DNA of 64,000 bases from assembly GCF_030010415.1 (NCBI RefSeq), contig NZ_JASCSA010000009.1. The stretch is one strand, 5' to 3'. The number at the start of each line of letters is the position of its first letter. Positions within the stretch are counted from its first letter, which is position 1. The notes below the pieces were generated by a model. That model was not told the DNA's origin. It did not search any database and saw only the letters and a program-made list of their open reading frames with translations. A program made the translations under genes and the position numbers. This document shows positions 35,671-44,270 of the stretch, piece after piece. This stretch comes from Cobetia amphilecti. GTDB lineage: Bacteria > Pseudomonadota > Gammaproteobacteria > Pseudomonadales > Halomonadaceae.

Positions 35671-36654
35671 ATGACCCAGATTCAACTCCCTGAAGATTCC
35701 CGACACCACGCGCCTGAGGTGGCTGACAAGCCGCCTGTCGTGTTGTTGATGGGGCCGACGGCCTCCGGCAAGACCGACCTCGCCATTCGCTGGCACGAGG
35801 AGCAGGGCGCGGAGCTGGTCAGTGTCGATTCGGCGCTGATCTATCGCGGCATGGATATCGGCACGGCCAAGCCGAGCGCGGCAGAGCTGGCCCGAGCGCC
35901 ACACCGCCTGATCGACTTTCTCGACCCGCTGGAGAGCTATTCCGCCGCCGAGTTTCGTCGCGATGCGCTGGCGCATATCGCCGAGATCCAGTCCCGCGGC
36001 AAGATGCCGCTGCTGGTCGGCGGCACCATGATGTATTTCAAGCGTCTGCTGGAAGGTGTGGCGGAGCTACCGGCGGCGGATGCCGAGCTGCGCGCGGAGC
36101 TCGAGGCGCGTATCCAGTCCGAGGGGCTGCCGGCGCTGCATGCGCAGCTGGCGCGGCTTGATCCGGCCACGGCACAGCGCATTCGGGCCACCGATCCCCA
36201 GCGGCTGACACGCGCGCTGGAGGTCTGTCTGATCAGCGGGCGCCCGATGAGCGAGCTACTCGCAGAGCAGCCAGAGGCGGAACTTCCGTTCCGGCCGATA
36301 GCGATCGCACTGGCGCCCCACGATAGAGCCGTGTTACATGAACGTATCGAGACGCGTTTTGATCAGATGTTGGAACAGGGCTTCATTGCCGAGGTCGAAG
36401 CGCTGAAGGCACGTCCGGAGCTGCATGCGGGCCTGCCCTCGATACGTTGTGTCGGCTACCGTCAGGTGTGGGATTTTCTCGATGGGCATCTGAGCCGGGA
36501 TGAGATGCGCGAGCGCGGCATCATCGCGACGCGTCAACTCGCCAAGCGACAGTTGACCTGGTTGCGGAGCTGGCAGGGGATTCACCCGGTGGATTCCATG
36601 GGTGTAGATCCTTACAGTGAAACCTTGAAAATCGTGCGCCAGACCTGCACTTAG
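35671..36654 (+). CDS. miaA: tRNA dimethylallyltransferase
   Basis: MiaA adds the isopentenyl group to A37 of tRNAs reading UNN codons. The P-loop GPTASGKTDLA (about 28-38), the SVDSALIYRGMDIGTAKPS segment, LVGGTMMYFKRLLEG and IRCVGYRQVWDFLDG are all present. Length 327 aa (E. coli 316). It is 60 bases downstream of mutL, and hfq follows 114 bases later, matching the E. coli amiB-mutL-miaA-hfq-hflX-hflK-hflC order. Confidence 0.97.
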   Translation: MTQIQLPEDSRHHAPEVADKPPVVLLMGPTASGKTDLAIRWHEEQGAELVSVDSALIYRGMDIGTAKPSAAELARAPHRLIDFLDPLESYSAAEFRRDALAHIAEIQSRGKMPLLVGGTMMYFKRLLEGVAELPAADAELRAELEARIQSEGLPALHAQLARLDPATAQRIRATDPQRLTRALEVCLISGRPMSELLAEQPEAELPFRPIAIALAPHDRAVLHERIETRFDQMLEQGFIAEVEALKARPELHAGLPSIRCVGYRQVWDFLDGHLSRDEMRERGIIATRQLAKRQLTWLRSWQGIHPVDSMGVDPYSETLKIVRQTCT

Positions 36655-36768
36655 CGTAACATGAGCGGTCACGACCCGCGCCCGTGAAGCCCCCTCAAGA
36701 GGGCAACCCGGAGCGCTGGCGAACATAACCATACTTACCTCGAACGAGACATTTTTACGGAGAGTCAC

Positions 36769-37017
36769 ATGTCCAAAGGTCAATCACTCCAGGACCCGTA
36801 CCTGAACATCCTGCGCAAGGAACGTATCCCGGTCTCGATCTTCCTGGTCAACGGCATCAAGCTGCAGGGCCAGATCGAATCCTTCGATCAGTTCGTGATC
36901 CTGCTGCGCAATACTGTCTCCCAGATGGTTTACAAGCACGCTATCTCGACCGTGGTGCCGTCGCGCAATGTGCGCCTGCCGGCCCAGGATCCGAGCGTGC
37001 CGTCCACAGAAAGCTGA
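36769..37017 (+). CDS. hfq: RNA chaperone Hfq
   Basis: Hfq forms a hexameric Sm ring that pairs small RNAs with mRNAs. The Sm1 region (SIFLVNGIKLQGQIESFDQFVILL) and Sm2 motif (YKHAISTVVPS) are intact, with Gln8, Asp9, Phe42, Lys56 and His57 type residues present. It is 82 aa, like Pseudomonas Hfq, lacking the longer acidic tail of E. coli Hfq (102 aa). The ATG follows ACGGAGAGTC. Confidence 0.98.
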   Translation: MSKGQSLQDPYLNILRKERIPVSIFLVNGIKLQGQIESFDQFVILLRNTVSQMVYKHAISTVVPSRNVRLPAQDPSVPSTES

Positions 37018-37032
37018 AGTTAGAGGCGCTGA

Positions 37033-38403
37033 TTGTTCTTCGAACGACCCGAAGCCGGTGAAACGGCCGTCCTGGTGCATGTCAATTTCCGGGACGAAAA
37101 AGAACGCGAGGATGCCGGTGAGCTCCTCGAACTCGTACGTTCGGCAGGCGCCGTGCCGGCGACCCTCATCGAGGGTAGCCGGCCCCGCCCCGACTCCCGT
37201 ACGTTCATCGGAGAAGGCAAGCTTGAGGAAGTGCAAGAGGCCCTGGCCGTGCACGAAGCCGAGCTGGTCATTTTCAACCATTCATTGAGTCCTTCCCAGC
37301 AGCGTAACCTCGAAGCCACGCTCAAGTGTCGCGTCATCGACCGTACCGGTCTGATTCTCGACATCTTTGCCCAGCGTGCGCGGACCCATGAGGGCAAGCT
37401 GCAGGTGGAACTCGCACAGCTCGAGTACATGTCCACCCGCCTGGTGCGGGGTTGGACCCACCTTGAGCGTCAGAAAGGCGGTATCGGTCTGCGAGGCCCG
37501 GGGGAAACCCAGCTCGAGACTGACCGTCGCCTGTTGCGCGCCCGTATCAAGTCGATCCACAAGCGACTCGAGAAGGTGCACAAGCAGCGCGATCAGAACC
37601 GCCGTGCCCGTGCGCGTGCCGAGATCCCGAGTCTGTCGCTGGTCGGCTATACCAACGCCGGCAAGTCGACGCTGTTCAATGCGCTGACCACCTCCGAGGT
37701 GTACGCCGCCGATCAGCTGTTCGCGACGCTGGACCCGACGCTGCGTCGTCTGGAGCTCGAGGATGTCGGTCCGGCAGTCCTGGCCGATACCGTCGGCTTC
37801 ATTCGTCATCTGCCGCACAAGCTGGTGGAAGCCTTCCAGGCGACCCTGCAGGAAGCGGCGGAAGCGGATCTGCTGGTACATGTCATCGACGCCGCAGACC
37901 CGGAGAATGACCGCAATACCGAGCAGGTCAATCACGTCCTGAGCGAGATCGATGCCGGTGACGTGCCGCGTCTGTTGGTCATGAACAAGATCGACCGACT
38001 CGACATGGCGCCGCGCATCGAACGTGATGGCTTCGGTCGTCCGCTGGCGGTGTGGCTGTCGGCACGCGACGGCAAGGGGCTGGATCTGCTGATGCAGGCC
38101 TTCGCCGAGCTGCTGTCCGACAACGTCATCTCCATGCTGCTGACGCTGGGGCCTGCGAAGTCCCGTCTGCGGGCAGGCCTGCACGAGCTGGACGCGGTCA
38201 AGGACGAGCAATATGACGAGCAGGGCAATGCGCTGCTGGACATTCGTCTCGAGAAACGCGACTTTCTGCAGTTGTTGTCGCATCTTGGTGAATCGCCTGA
38301 AGATTATCTCGGCGGTGAACATGACGACCGCGAAGCCTGGCAGCGTGAGCTGTCCGCCGAACGCGCGGAAAAGCATCGCGTGTCGGTCACGCACAAGTCC
38401 TGA
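37033..38403 (+). CDS. hflX: Ribosome-associated GTPase HflX
   Basis: HflX splits stalled or heat-stressed ribosomes. The N-terminal subdomain has FIGEGKLEEVQEAL and RTGLILDIFAQRARTHEGKLQVELAQL, followed by the glycine-rich QKGGIGLRGPGETQLETDRR. The GTPase domain has GYTNAGKSTLFNAL, DTVGFIRHLPH and NKIDRLD. Length 456 aa (E. coli 426). The start is a TTG at 37033 (reads FFERPEAGETAVLVHV, aligned to the E. coli start), with AGAGG upstream and no ATG nearby. It lies 15 bases after hfq. Confidence 0.94.
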   Translation: MFFERPEAGETAVLVHVNFRDEKEREDAGELLELVRSAGAVPATLIEGSRPRPDSRTFIGEGKLEEVQEALAVHEAELVIFNHSLSPSQQRNLEATLKCRVIDRTGLILDIFAQRARTHEGKLQVELAQLEYMSTRLVRGWTHLERQKGGIGLRGPGETQLETDRRLLRARIKSIHKRLEKVHKQRDQNRRARARAEIPSLSLVGYTNAGKSTLFNALTTSEVYAADQLFATLDPTLRRLELEDVGPAVLADTVGFIRHLPHKLVEAFQATLQEAAEADLLVHVIDAADPENDRNTEQVNHVLSEIDAGDVPRLLVMNKIDRLDMAPRIERDGFGRPLAVWLSARDGKGLDLLMQAFAELLSDNVISMLLTLGPAKSRLRAGLHELDAVKDEQYDEQGNALLDIRLEKRDFLQLLSHLGESPEDYLGGEHDDREAWQRELSAERAEKHRVSVTHKS

Positions 38404-38791
38404 TACCGTCTGGTAACGAGACTTGCGCCGGTGCGCTGCGCAGCAGCTCGATGAGAAGTGGCGCACGACGCAGCAGCGCACCGTTGTCGCAACGCAGTGG
38501 CAAGCACTACCCGGCATCCATCGCCGCGCACGAATGACGATGGATGCCCTCGCGCAGGGCATGACCTGCGCGTCAGAGCAGCGGGCATTCAGCAGGATTG
38601 GCTGGATGCCGTCCGACGGACGATGGCCGTCGGGCAGGGCCATGGCCTTCTCCCGCAAGGGACGCGTCGCCATGCCGTACGAGAGAATCGGTCGCCGGAG
38701 GCCATCAGGCTCAAGGCACGGAACCGGTCGCAGCTGGCAGGGCGGCGTCATCATAATGACGAGCGGAACATCGACTGAGTGGAGACGACGT
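38404..38791 (+). other. 388-base gap between hflX and hflK
   Basis: No supportable gene. An 11-bp inverted repeat, cggtgcgctgc (38429-38439) and gcagcgcaccg (38473-38483), lies soon after hflX with a 33-base loop. The gap is unusual because these genes are closely spaced in E. coli; an hflKC promoter may lie here but I could not identify it. Confidence 0.4.
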
Positions 38792-40012
38792 ATGGCTTGG
38801 AATGAGCCGGGTGGCGGCAACCAGCATGACCCGTGGAGCGGCGGTGGTCGCAACGGGGACAAGAAGGGGGGCGGGGGTAACGGCGGTGGCAATGGTGGAC
38901 CGCCCGACCTCGACGAAGCGCTGAAGAAATTCCAGGACAAGCTCAACGGCATGCTCGGCAATGGCCGCAAGCGTCGTGGCGGTGCCGGTGGCAATGGCGG
39001 CAACGGTGGCAGCACCAATGCCTTCGCACTGCCGGGTATCATCGGTGTCATCCTGGTCGCCATCTGGGCGGCTTCCGGTTTCTATCTGGTCGACCAGTCA
39101 GAGCGTGGCGTCGTGCTGCGTTTCGGCAAGTACAACGACATCGTCGGTCCGGGCCTGCACTGGAATCCGCCGATCATCGACGATGTGCGTGAGGTCAACG
39201 TCACCAAGGTGCGTTCGCTCTCCCAGACCAAGTCGATGCTGACTCAGGACGAGAACATCGTCGAAGTCCAGATGTCCGTGCAGTATCAGGTGTCCAACCC
39301 GCGTGACTTCCTGCTCAACGTCCGTGCGCCCGAGATCAGTCTCGAGAACGCCATGGACTCTGCGCTGCGTCACGAAGTCGGCAGTGCCGACATGAACGAC
39401 ATCCTGACCTCCGGTCGTGAACTGCTGGCCAGCAACGTCAAGTCGCGCCTGCAGTCCTATCTGGACAACTACGGTGTCGGCCTGACGCTGCAGACCATCA
39501 ACGTCGAGTCCACCTCTGCGCCGGCAGCGGTCCAGGACTCCTTCGACGACGTCATCAAGGCGCGTGAGGATCGTCAGCGCACGATCAACCAGGCACTGGC
39601 CTACGAGAACTCGATTCTCCCGGAAGCCCAGGGTCAGGCGCAGCGCATCATCGAGGAAGCCGAGGGTTACAAGGAGTCCGTGGTCGCGAAGTCCCAGGGT
39701 GAAGCCAACCGCTTCACGTCCCTGCTGACCGAGTACCAGAAGGCGCCGGAAATCATCCGCGAGCGCATGTATCTGGAAACCATGGGCGAAGTGCTCGGCA
39801 AGACCAACAAGGTGCTGGTGGATGTCGAGAACGGCAACTCCCTCATGTACCTGCCGTTGGACAAGCTGGCCAACAAGTCCAGTGCTGCCGCCGAAGACAG
39901 CAGTGGCATGAGTCGTAGCGAGCTGGACCGTGTGTCCCGACAGGCGAGTGATGCCCTGAGCCGCAGCCAGAGCACTGACAGCAGCAACAGCATCCGTCGG
40001 GAGGGTCGTTAA
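38792..40012 (+). CDS. hflK: FtsH protease modulator HflK
   Basis: HflK and HflC form a large SPFH-domain cage around the FtsH protease in the inner membrane. The protein (406 aa) has a Gly/Asn-rich cytoplasmic N-terminus, one membrane helix (about 76-98, IIGVILVAIWAASGFYL) and an SPFH domain beginning VDQSERGVVLRFGKYNDIVGPGLHW, then a helical coiled-coil and a Ser-rich tail. ATG 38792 gives the conserved MAWNEPGGGN start; the open frame extends upstream without similarity. Its TAA overlaps the hflC ATG. Confidence 0.96.
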   Translation: MAWNEPGGGNQHDPWSGGGRNGDKKGGGGNGGGNGGPPDLDEALKKFQDKLNGMLGNGRKRRGGAGGNGGNGGSTNAFALPGIIGVILVAIWAASGFYLVDQSERGVVLRFGKYNDIVGPGLHWNPPIIDDVREVNVTKVRSLSQTKSMLTQDENIVEVQMSVQYQVSNPRDFLLNVRAPEISLENAMDSALRHEVGSADMNDILTSGRELLASNVKSRLQSYLDNYGVGLTLQTINVESTSAPAAVQDSFDDVIKAREDRQRTINQALAYENSILPEAQGQAQRIIEEAEGYKESVVAKSQGEANRFTSLLTEYQKAPEIIRERMYLETMGEVLGKTNKVLVDVENGNSLMYLPLDKLANKSSAAAEDSSGMSRSELDRVSRQASDALSRSQSTDSSNSIRREGR

Positions 40013-40893
40013 TGATCAACAATCGCTCACTGATGGCCGTCGCCGGTCTGGCCGTAGTGGCCTGGCTTGGTAGCAACAGCCTCTACACGGTTGATGAGAC
40101 CCAGCGCGCCATCAAGCTCAAGTTTGGTGAAGTGGTGGAAGACAACATCCAGCCCGGCCTGCACTTCAAGCTGCCGGTCTACAACACGATCCGTACCTTC
40201 GATACGCGCGTGTTGACGCTGGATGCCCAGGCAAGCCGTTATCTGACCCGCGAGAAGAAGGCCGTCATCGTCGACTCCTTCGTCAAGTGGAAGATCGTCG
40301 ATCCGAAGCGCTACTACGAAGCGACCTCCGGCGACGAGCAGATGGCCGAGCGCCTGATCGCGCCGCGTGTCGACGAGAGTCTGCGTAACGAGTTCGGCAA
40401 GCTCGAGCTGGTGCAGATCATCTCCGAGCAGCGTGACGCGCTGATGAAGAAGCCCACCGAAGAGCTCGACGAGGTGATGCGCAAGGAACTGGGGGTGTCG
40501 ATTCTCGATATCCGCGTCAAGCGTATCGACCTGCCGGACGAAGTCTCCCAGGCGGTCTACGAGCGCATGAAGACCGAGCGTCAGCGTGAGGCACGTGAGT
40601 ATCGTGCCCAGGGTCAGGAGCAGGCCGAGAAGATCCAGGCCAATGCCGATCGTCGCCGTTCCGTCCTGCTCGCGCAGGCCGAAGAGCAGGCGCAGACCCT
40701 GCGCGGTGAGGGCGATGCCTCCGCCGCTGCCATCTATGCCGGTGCCTACGGGGCGGATACCGAGTTCTTCCGCTTCTATCGCTCACTGCAGGCCTATCGC
40801 GACAGCTTCAAGGGCGATGGCAACATGATGGTCATGCAGCCGGACAGCGAGTTCTTCCGCTTCTTCAAGGACCCGCAGGGTGGTAGCAAGTAA
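40012..40893 (+). CDS. hflC: FtsH protease modulator HflC
   Basis: Partner of HflK (293 aa; E. coli 334). N-terminal membrane anchor (about 5-22), SPFH domain starting VDETQRAIKLKFGEV and PGLHFKLP, followed by KTERQREAREYRAQGQEQAEKIQANADR and the helical repeat region. The ATG at 40012 shares its A with the TAA of hflK, so translation is coupled. Confidence 0.96.
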   Translation: MINNRSLMAVAGLAVVAWLGSNSLYTVDETQRAIKLKFGEVVEDNIQPGLHFKLPVYNTIRTFDTRVLTLDAQASRYLTREKKAVIVDSFVKWKIVDPKRYYEATSGDEQMAERLIAPRVDESLRNEFGKLELVQIISEQRDALMKKPTEELDEVMRKELGVSILDIRVKRIDLPDEVSQAVYERMKTERQREAREYRAQGQEQAEKIQANADRRRSVLLAQAEEQAQTLRGEGDASAAAIYAGAYGADTEFFRFYRSLQAYRDSFKGDGNMMVMQPDSEFFRFFKDPQGGSK

Positions 40894-40935
40894 GCAGCAT
40901 CATCAAGCCCGAAGGCTCATCTTCGGGGATGTTGC

Positions 40936-40966
40936 GCGCGGCCTCTGGCAGCATCAGAGGCCGCGC
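40936..40966 (+). terminator. GC-rich hairpin after hflC
   Basis: gcgcggcctctg pairs with cagaggccgcgc (12-bp perfect stem, 7-base loop). No T-run follows, so it may stabilise the mRNA 3' end instead of terminating. Confidence 0.5.
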
Positions 40967-41033
40967 AGTGGATGAACGTCGCTCGAGAGGTTCGCGGGGT
41001 TCATCCCACAAGGATTCATGCTAGACTTCTGCA

Positions 41034-41056
41034 ACCGGGCACCGCCCGGTTTTTTT
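41034..41056 (+). terminator. Rho-independent terminator upstream of hisZ
   Basis: accgggc pairs with gcccggt over a 3-base loop followed by seven T. It ends the hflKC transcript; the 348-base hflC-hisZ gap otherwise shows no gene. The small DUF2065 gene that lies here in Pseudomonas is not detectable. Confidence 0.9.
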
Positions 41057-41241
41057 GTGGCCGCTTTTCATGCACAGGCGCAAGGCCGACAGGAAAGCGT
41101 CGAACAGGACCTTGCTTCACGGGTCTCGGTCGGCTGCTGTGAAATCCCCCGCAGGCGTCGCGTTCGTCACGCACGCCAGCCGGGTGAATTTCCTCGCGTC
41201 ACGAGTCACCCCTTGTCATAAATCTCTCGCAGGATAGCGCA

Positions 41242-42426
41242 ATGACCATCGCAGATCGCTGGCTCCTCCCGGATGGCATGGATGAGGTATTGCCCCCTCA
41301 GGCAACCCGTATGGAGGCGCTGCGCCGCGCGCTGCTCGACCTCTATCATCGCTTCGGCTATGACCTGGTGCTGCCGCCGCCCGTCGAATTTCTCGATTCG
41401 CTGCTGACCGGCACCGGTACCGAGCTTGATCTGCAGACCTTCAAGCTGACCGACCAGATGACCGGTCGCATGATGGGCGCCAGCGCCGACGTCACCCCGC
41501 AGGTGGCGCGCATGGATGCTCACTCCCTGCACCGCGAAGGCCCGGTACGTCTGTGCTACTGCGCCAACGTGCTGCGCACCAAGGCGGACAAGCACCAGGG
41601 CGGTCGCAGCCCGGTGCAGGTCGGTGCTGAGCTCTTCGGTCACGCCGGCCTCGAGGCCGACCACGAGATCCTGCACCTGGCACTGACCAGTCTCGAGCAG
41701 GCCGGTGCCGGTGAATTGCACCTGGCACTGGGCCATATCGGCATCTATCGTGCCTTGATCGCCGAAGCCGGCATGAATGACGAGCACGAGCGTGAGCTGT
41801 TCGCCGCCATCGAGCGTAAACAGTATTCCGCTCTCGATGCATTGATCGATCGCGTGGTGGGTGACAAGGTAGTGGCGGGCATGCTCAAGGCGCTGCCGCA
41901 CCTGCACGGTGATGACGAGATTCTTGCCCAGGCGCGTACCGCCTTCGCCGGCGCACCGGCGGCAGTCGCCAGCGCTCTGGATCAGCTGACGGCGCTGAGC
42001 TGCGCGGTCCGCGAGCGTCATCCGCAGGTCACGCTCTATTTCGATCTCGCCGAACTGCGCGGTTACGAGTATCACACCGGCATGGTGTTCGCGGCCTACG
42101 TCCCGGGTTACGGTCAGGCGCTGGCCAAGGGTGGTCGCTACGACGATACTGGACGTGCCTTCGGTCGTGCGCGTCCTGCCACCGGCTTCTCGATGGACCT
42201 CAAGCAGCTGGCCTCGCTGGCCGTGCAGGCCCCGGCCTGTGACGGCATCTGGGCGCCGGCACTCAACGACAGCGCGCTGCGTGAGTGTGTCGATCAGCTG
42301 CGTGCCGCTGGCGAGCGTGTCATCGAAGCGCTGCCGGGCCAGACCACCGGCGCGGATGCACACCGTTGCAACCGTGAGCTGGTCAATGGCGACGGCGGCT
42401 GGCAGGTCGTCACGCTCGATGCCTGA
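41242..42426 (+). CDS. hisZ: ATP phosphoribosyltransferase regulatory subunit
   Basis: HisZ is a catalytically inactive histidyl-tRNA-synthetase paralogue that activates the short-form HisG in histidine biosynthesis. The class II fold is visible: WLLPDGMDEVLPPQATRMEALRR, then PVEFLDSLLTGTGTELDLQTFKLTDQMTGRMMGASADVTPQVAR and YEYHTGMVFAAYVPGYGQALAKGGRYD. At 394 aa it lacks the anticodon-binding domain of HisS. It precedes purA by 146 bases, the arrangement seen in Pseudomonas. Confidence 0.94.
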   Translation: MTIADRWLLPDGMDEVLPPQATRMEALRRALLDLYHRFGYDLVLPPPVEFLDSLLTGTGTELDLQTFKLTDQMTGRMMGASADVTPQVARMDAHSLHREGPVRLCYCANVLRTKADKHQGGRSPVQVGAELFGHAGLEADHEILHLALTSLEQAGAGELHLALGHIGIYRALIAEAGMNDEHERELFAAIERKQYSALDALIDRVVGDKVVAGMLKALPHLHGDDEILAQARTAFAGAPAAVASALDQLTALSCAVRERHPQVTLYFDLAELRGYEYHTGMVFAAYVPGYGQALAKGGRYDDTGRAFGRARPATGFSMDLKQLASLAVQAPACDGIWAPALNDSALRECVDQLRAAGERVIEALPGQTTGADAHRCNRELVNGDGGWQVVTLDA

Positions 42427-42572
42427 GCTTCGGTGATCCGAGTGCGATGGCAGCGAGTGACAGATAGCAGAACAGCTGGGGCCACTGGGTCCCGAGGTGC
42501 AGCTGCCGACAGGGCAGCTGCACTTGTGAGTGGGTTTTCACCGACGGTTATTCACCGAAAGAGATAGGAACC

Positions 42573-43868
42573 ATGGGCAAGAATGTAGTCGTGCTCGGCA
42601 CCCAATGGGGTGATGAAGGCAAGGGCAAGGTCGTCGACCTGCTGACCGAATCCGCCAGCGCCGTCGTGCGTTTCCAGGGTGGCCACAACGCGGGTCACAC
42701 CCTGGTGCTGGACGGCAAGAAGACCGTCCTCCACCTGATCCCGTCCGGCATCCTCCACCCGGGCAAGACCTGCGTCATCGGCAACGGTGTCGTGCTGTCT
42801 CCGGAAGCGCTGATCAAGGAAATCCGTGAGCTTGAAGCCAATGACGTGCCGGTGCGTGATCGCCTGCGTCTGTCGCCGGCCTGCCCGCTGATCCTGTCCT
42901 ACCACGTGCGTCTGGACCAGGCGCGCGAGAAGGCCCGTGGCGTCGCCAAGATCGGTACTACCGGTCGCGGCATCGGTCCGGCCTACGAAGACAAGGTCGC
43001 GCGTCGTGGCCTGCGTCTGGGTGACATGCTCCACCGTGAGCGTTTCGCCTCCAAGCTGGGCGAAGTGCTGGATTACCACAACTTCGTGCTGCAGCACTAT
43101 CACGGTGAAGCGCCGGTCGACTTCCAGCAGGTGCTGGACGAAGCCATGGAAATGGCCGAAGAGCTGCGCCCGATGGTCTGCGACACCGTGGATCTGGTCC
43201 ACTCCGTGCGCAAGGCCAACGAGAACATTCTCTTCGAAGGTGCTCAGGGCTCACTGCTCGACATCGACCACGGTACCTACCCGTACGTCACCAGCTCCAA
43301 CACCACTGCCGGCGGCACCGCCACCGGTTCCGGCGTCGGCCCGCTGTATCTCGACTACGTGCTGGGCATCACCAAGGCCTACACCACGCGTGTCGGCTCC
43401 GGCCCGTTCCCGACCGAGCTGTTCGATGAGTTCGGCCGTCACCTGGCCGAGCGTGGCCACGAATTCGGTGCCACCACCGGTCGTGCGCGTCGTTGTGGTT
43501 GGTTCGATGCCGTCGCTCTGCGTCACGCCGTGCAGATCAACTCGGTCAGCGGCATCTGCCTGACCAAGCTGGACGTGCTGGACGGTCTCGAGAACATCCG
43601 TGTCTGCATTGGCTATCGCAGCAAGGATGGCGACGTGCTGGACAACCCGGTGGATTCCGAAGGCTACGAAGCCATCGAACCGCTGTACCAGGACCTGCCG
43701 GGCTGGAGCGATTCCACCATCGGCGTGCGCGAAGTCGACAAGCTGCCGGCCAACGCCCGCGCTTACATCAGCTTCCTGGAAGAGCAGGTCGGCGTGCCGA
43801 TCGACATCATCTCCACTGGCCCGGACCGCAACGAGACCATCGTGCTGCGCAACCCGTTCCACGGCTGA
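42573..43868 (+). CDS. purA: Adenylosuccinate synthetase
   Basis: PurA makes adenylosuccinate from IMP, aspartate and GTP, the committed step to AMP. The GTP-binding QWGDEGKGKVVDLL starts at about residue 10, followed by the NAGHTLVLDGKK, GTTGRGIGPAYEDKVARRG and EGAQGSLLDIDHGTYPYVTSSNTTAGG signatures. Length 431 aa (E. coli 432). It is followed by a clear terminator. Confidence 0.98.
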   Translation: MGKNVVVLGTQWGDEGKGKVVDLLTESASAVVRFQGGHNAGHTLVLDGKKTVLHLIPSGILHPGKTCVIGNGVVLSPEALIKEIRELEANDVPVRDRLRLSPACPLILSYHVRLDQAREKARGVAKIGTTGRGIGPAYEDKVARRGLRLGDMLHRERFASKLGEVLDYHNFVLQHYHGEAPVDFQQVLDEAMEMAEELRPMVCDTVDLVHSVRKANENILFEGAQGSLLDIDHGTYPYVTSSNTTAGGTATGSGVGPLYLDYVLGITKAYTTRVGSGPFPTELFDEFGRHLAERGHEFGATTGRARRCGWFDAVALRHAVQINSVSGICLTKLDVLDGLENIRVCIGYRSKDGDVLDNPVDSEGYEAIEPLYQDLPGWSDSTIGVREVDKLPANARAYISFLEEQVGVPIDIISTGPDRNETIVLRNPFHG

Positions 43869-43919
43869 TCATCACGCATGGCTCACATGAGCCTTGCATG
43901 ACGGCATGATGGCGTAACC

Positions 43920-43956
43920 AAGACACCCCATCGGGATTCTCCCGGCGGGGTGTCTT
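43920..43956 (+). terminator. Terminator after purA
   Basis: aagacacccc pairs with ggggtgtctt, with an inner cggga/tcccg stem. The T-run is short (TT), so efficiency is uncertain, but the stem is perfect. Confidence 0.75.
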
Positions 43957-44027
43957 GCGTTGTGGAGGGGCGCGCGTTGTAGAGAGGGCGTGCGTTGCAG
44001 GGAGGGCTTGCGTTGTAGAGAGGGTGG
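43957..44027 (+). repeat. Four tandem 17-18-bp units after purA
   Basis: Copies beginning gcgttg start at 43957, 43974, 43992 and 44010, consensus gcgttgtagagagggcgt. The first copy begins right after the purA terminator stem, so the array is probably untranscribed or lies in the leader of the SUF operon. Confidence 0.8.
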
Positions 44028-44115
44028 GGCTGCCGTCATCGATCACCTGGCGCGCACGGGATTGTTGTACAGGGCGCCTGGGGCTCGAGCGTGACTGGTA
44101 GATATTTTAAATGGG

Positions 44116-44128
44116 AATGATTGTTATT
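44116..44128. promoter_or_regulatory. Fur-box-like sequence upstream of SUF operon
   Basis: aatgattgttatt matches 10 of 13 positions of the Fur core AATGATAATCATT and lies in an AT-rich patch about 80 bases before the SUF -35 element. Iron control of suf genes by Fur is known in other bacteria. Weak evidence alone. Confidence 0.35.
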
Positions 44129-44206
44129 TTTGTTGTGATCGGCGGCTATCTTGTCGGCAAACTGGTTGCCCAGGTCGCAATTCGACGTTTTCGGTGGGGT
44201 CCCCGC

Positions 44207-44235
44207 TTCACATCGTTCTGATACAGGACTAAAAT
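44207..44235 (+). promoter_or_regulatory. Sigma-70 promoter of the SUF operon
   Basis: TTCACA (44207-44212) and TAAAAT (44230-44235) with an optimal 17-base spacer, ending 35 bases before the regulator start codon. Confidence 0.75.
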
Positions 44236-44240
44236 GGTCC
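44226..44240. promoter_or_regulatory. Rrf2-type operator dyad over the SUF -10
   Basis: ggac-taaaatg-gtcc forms a 4+7+4 dyad centred on the -10 hexamer. A repressor bound here would block the promoter; the first gene of the operon encodes an Rrf2 regulator, so autoregulation is the natural inference. Confidence 0.6.
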
Positions 44241-44270
44241 CCAATTAATCTTCCCGTGGTGGAGGCCAGC

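Noticed and set aside
38423..38791. N-terminal extension of HflK
   Set aside because: The extension lacks family similarity, and the conserved MAWNEPGGG start with its RBS at 38792 explains the gene.
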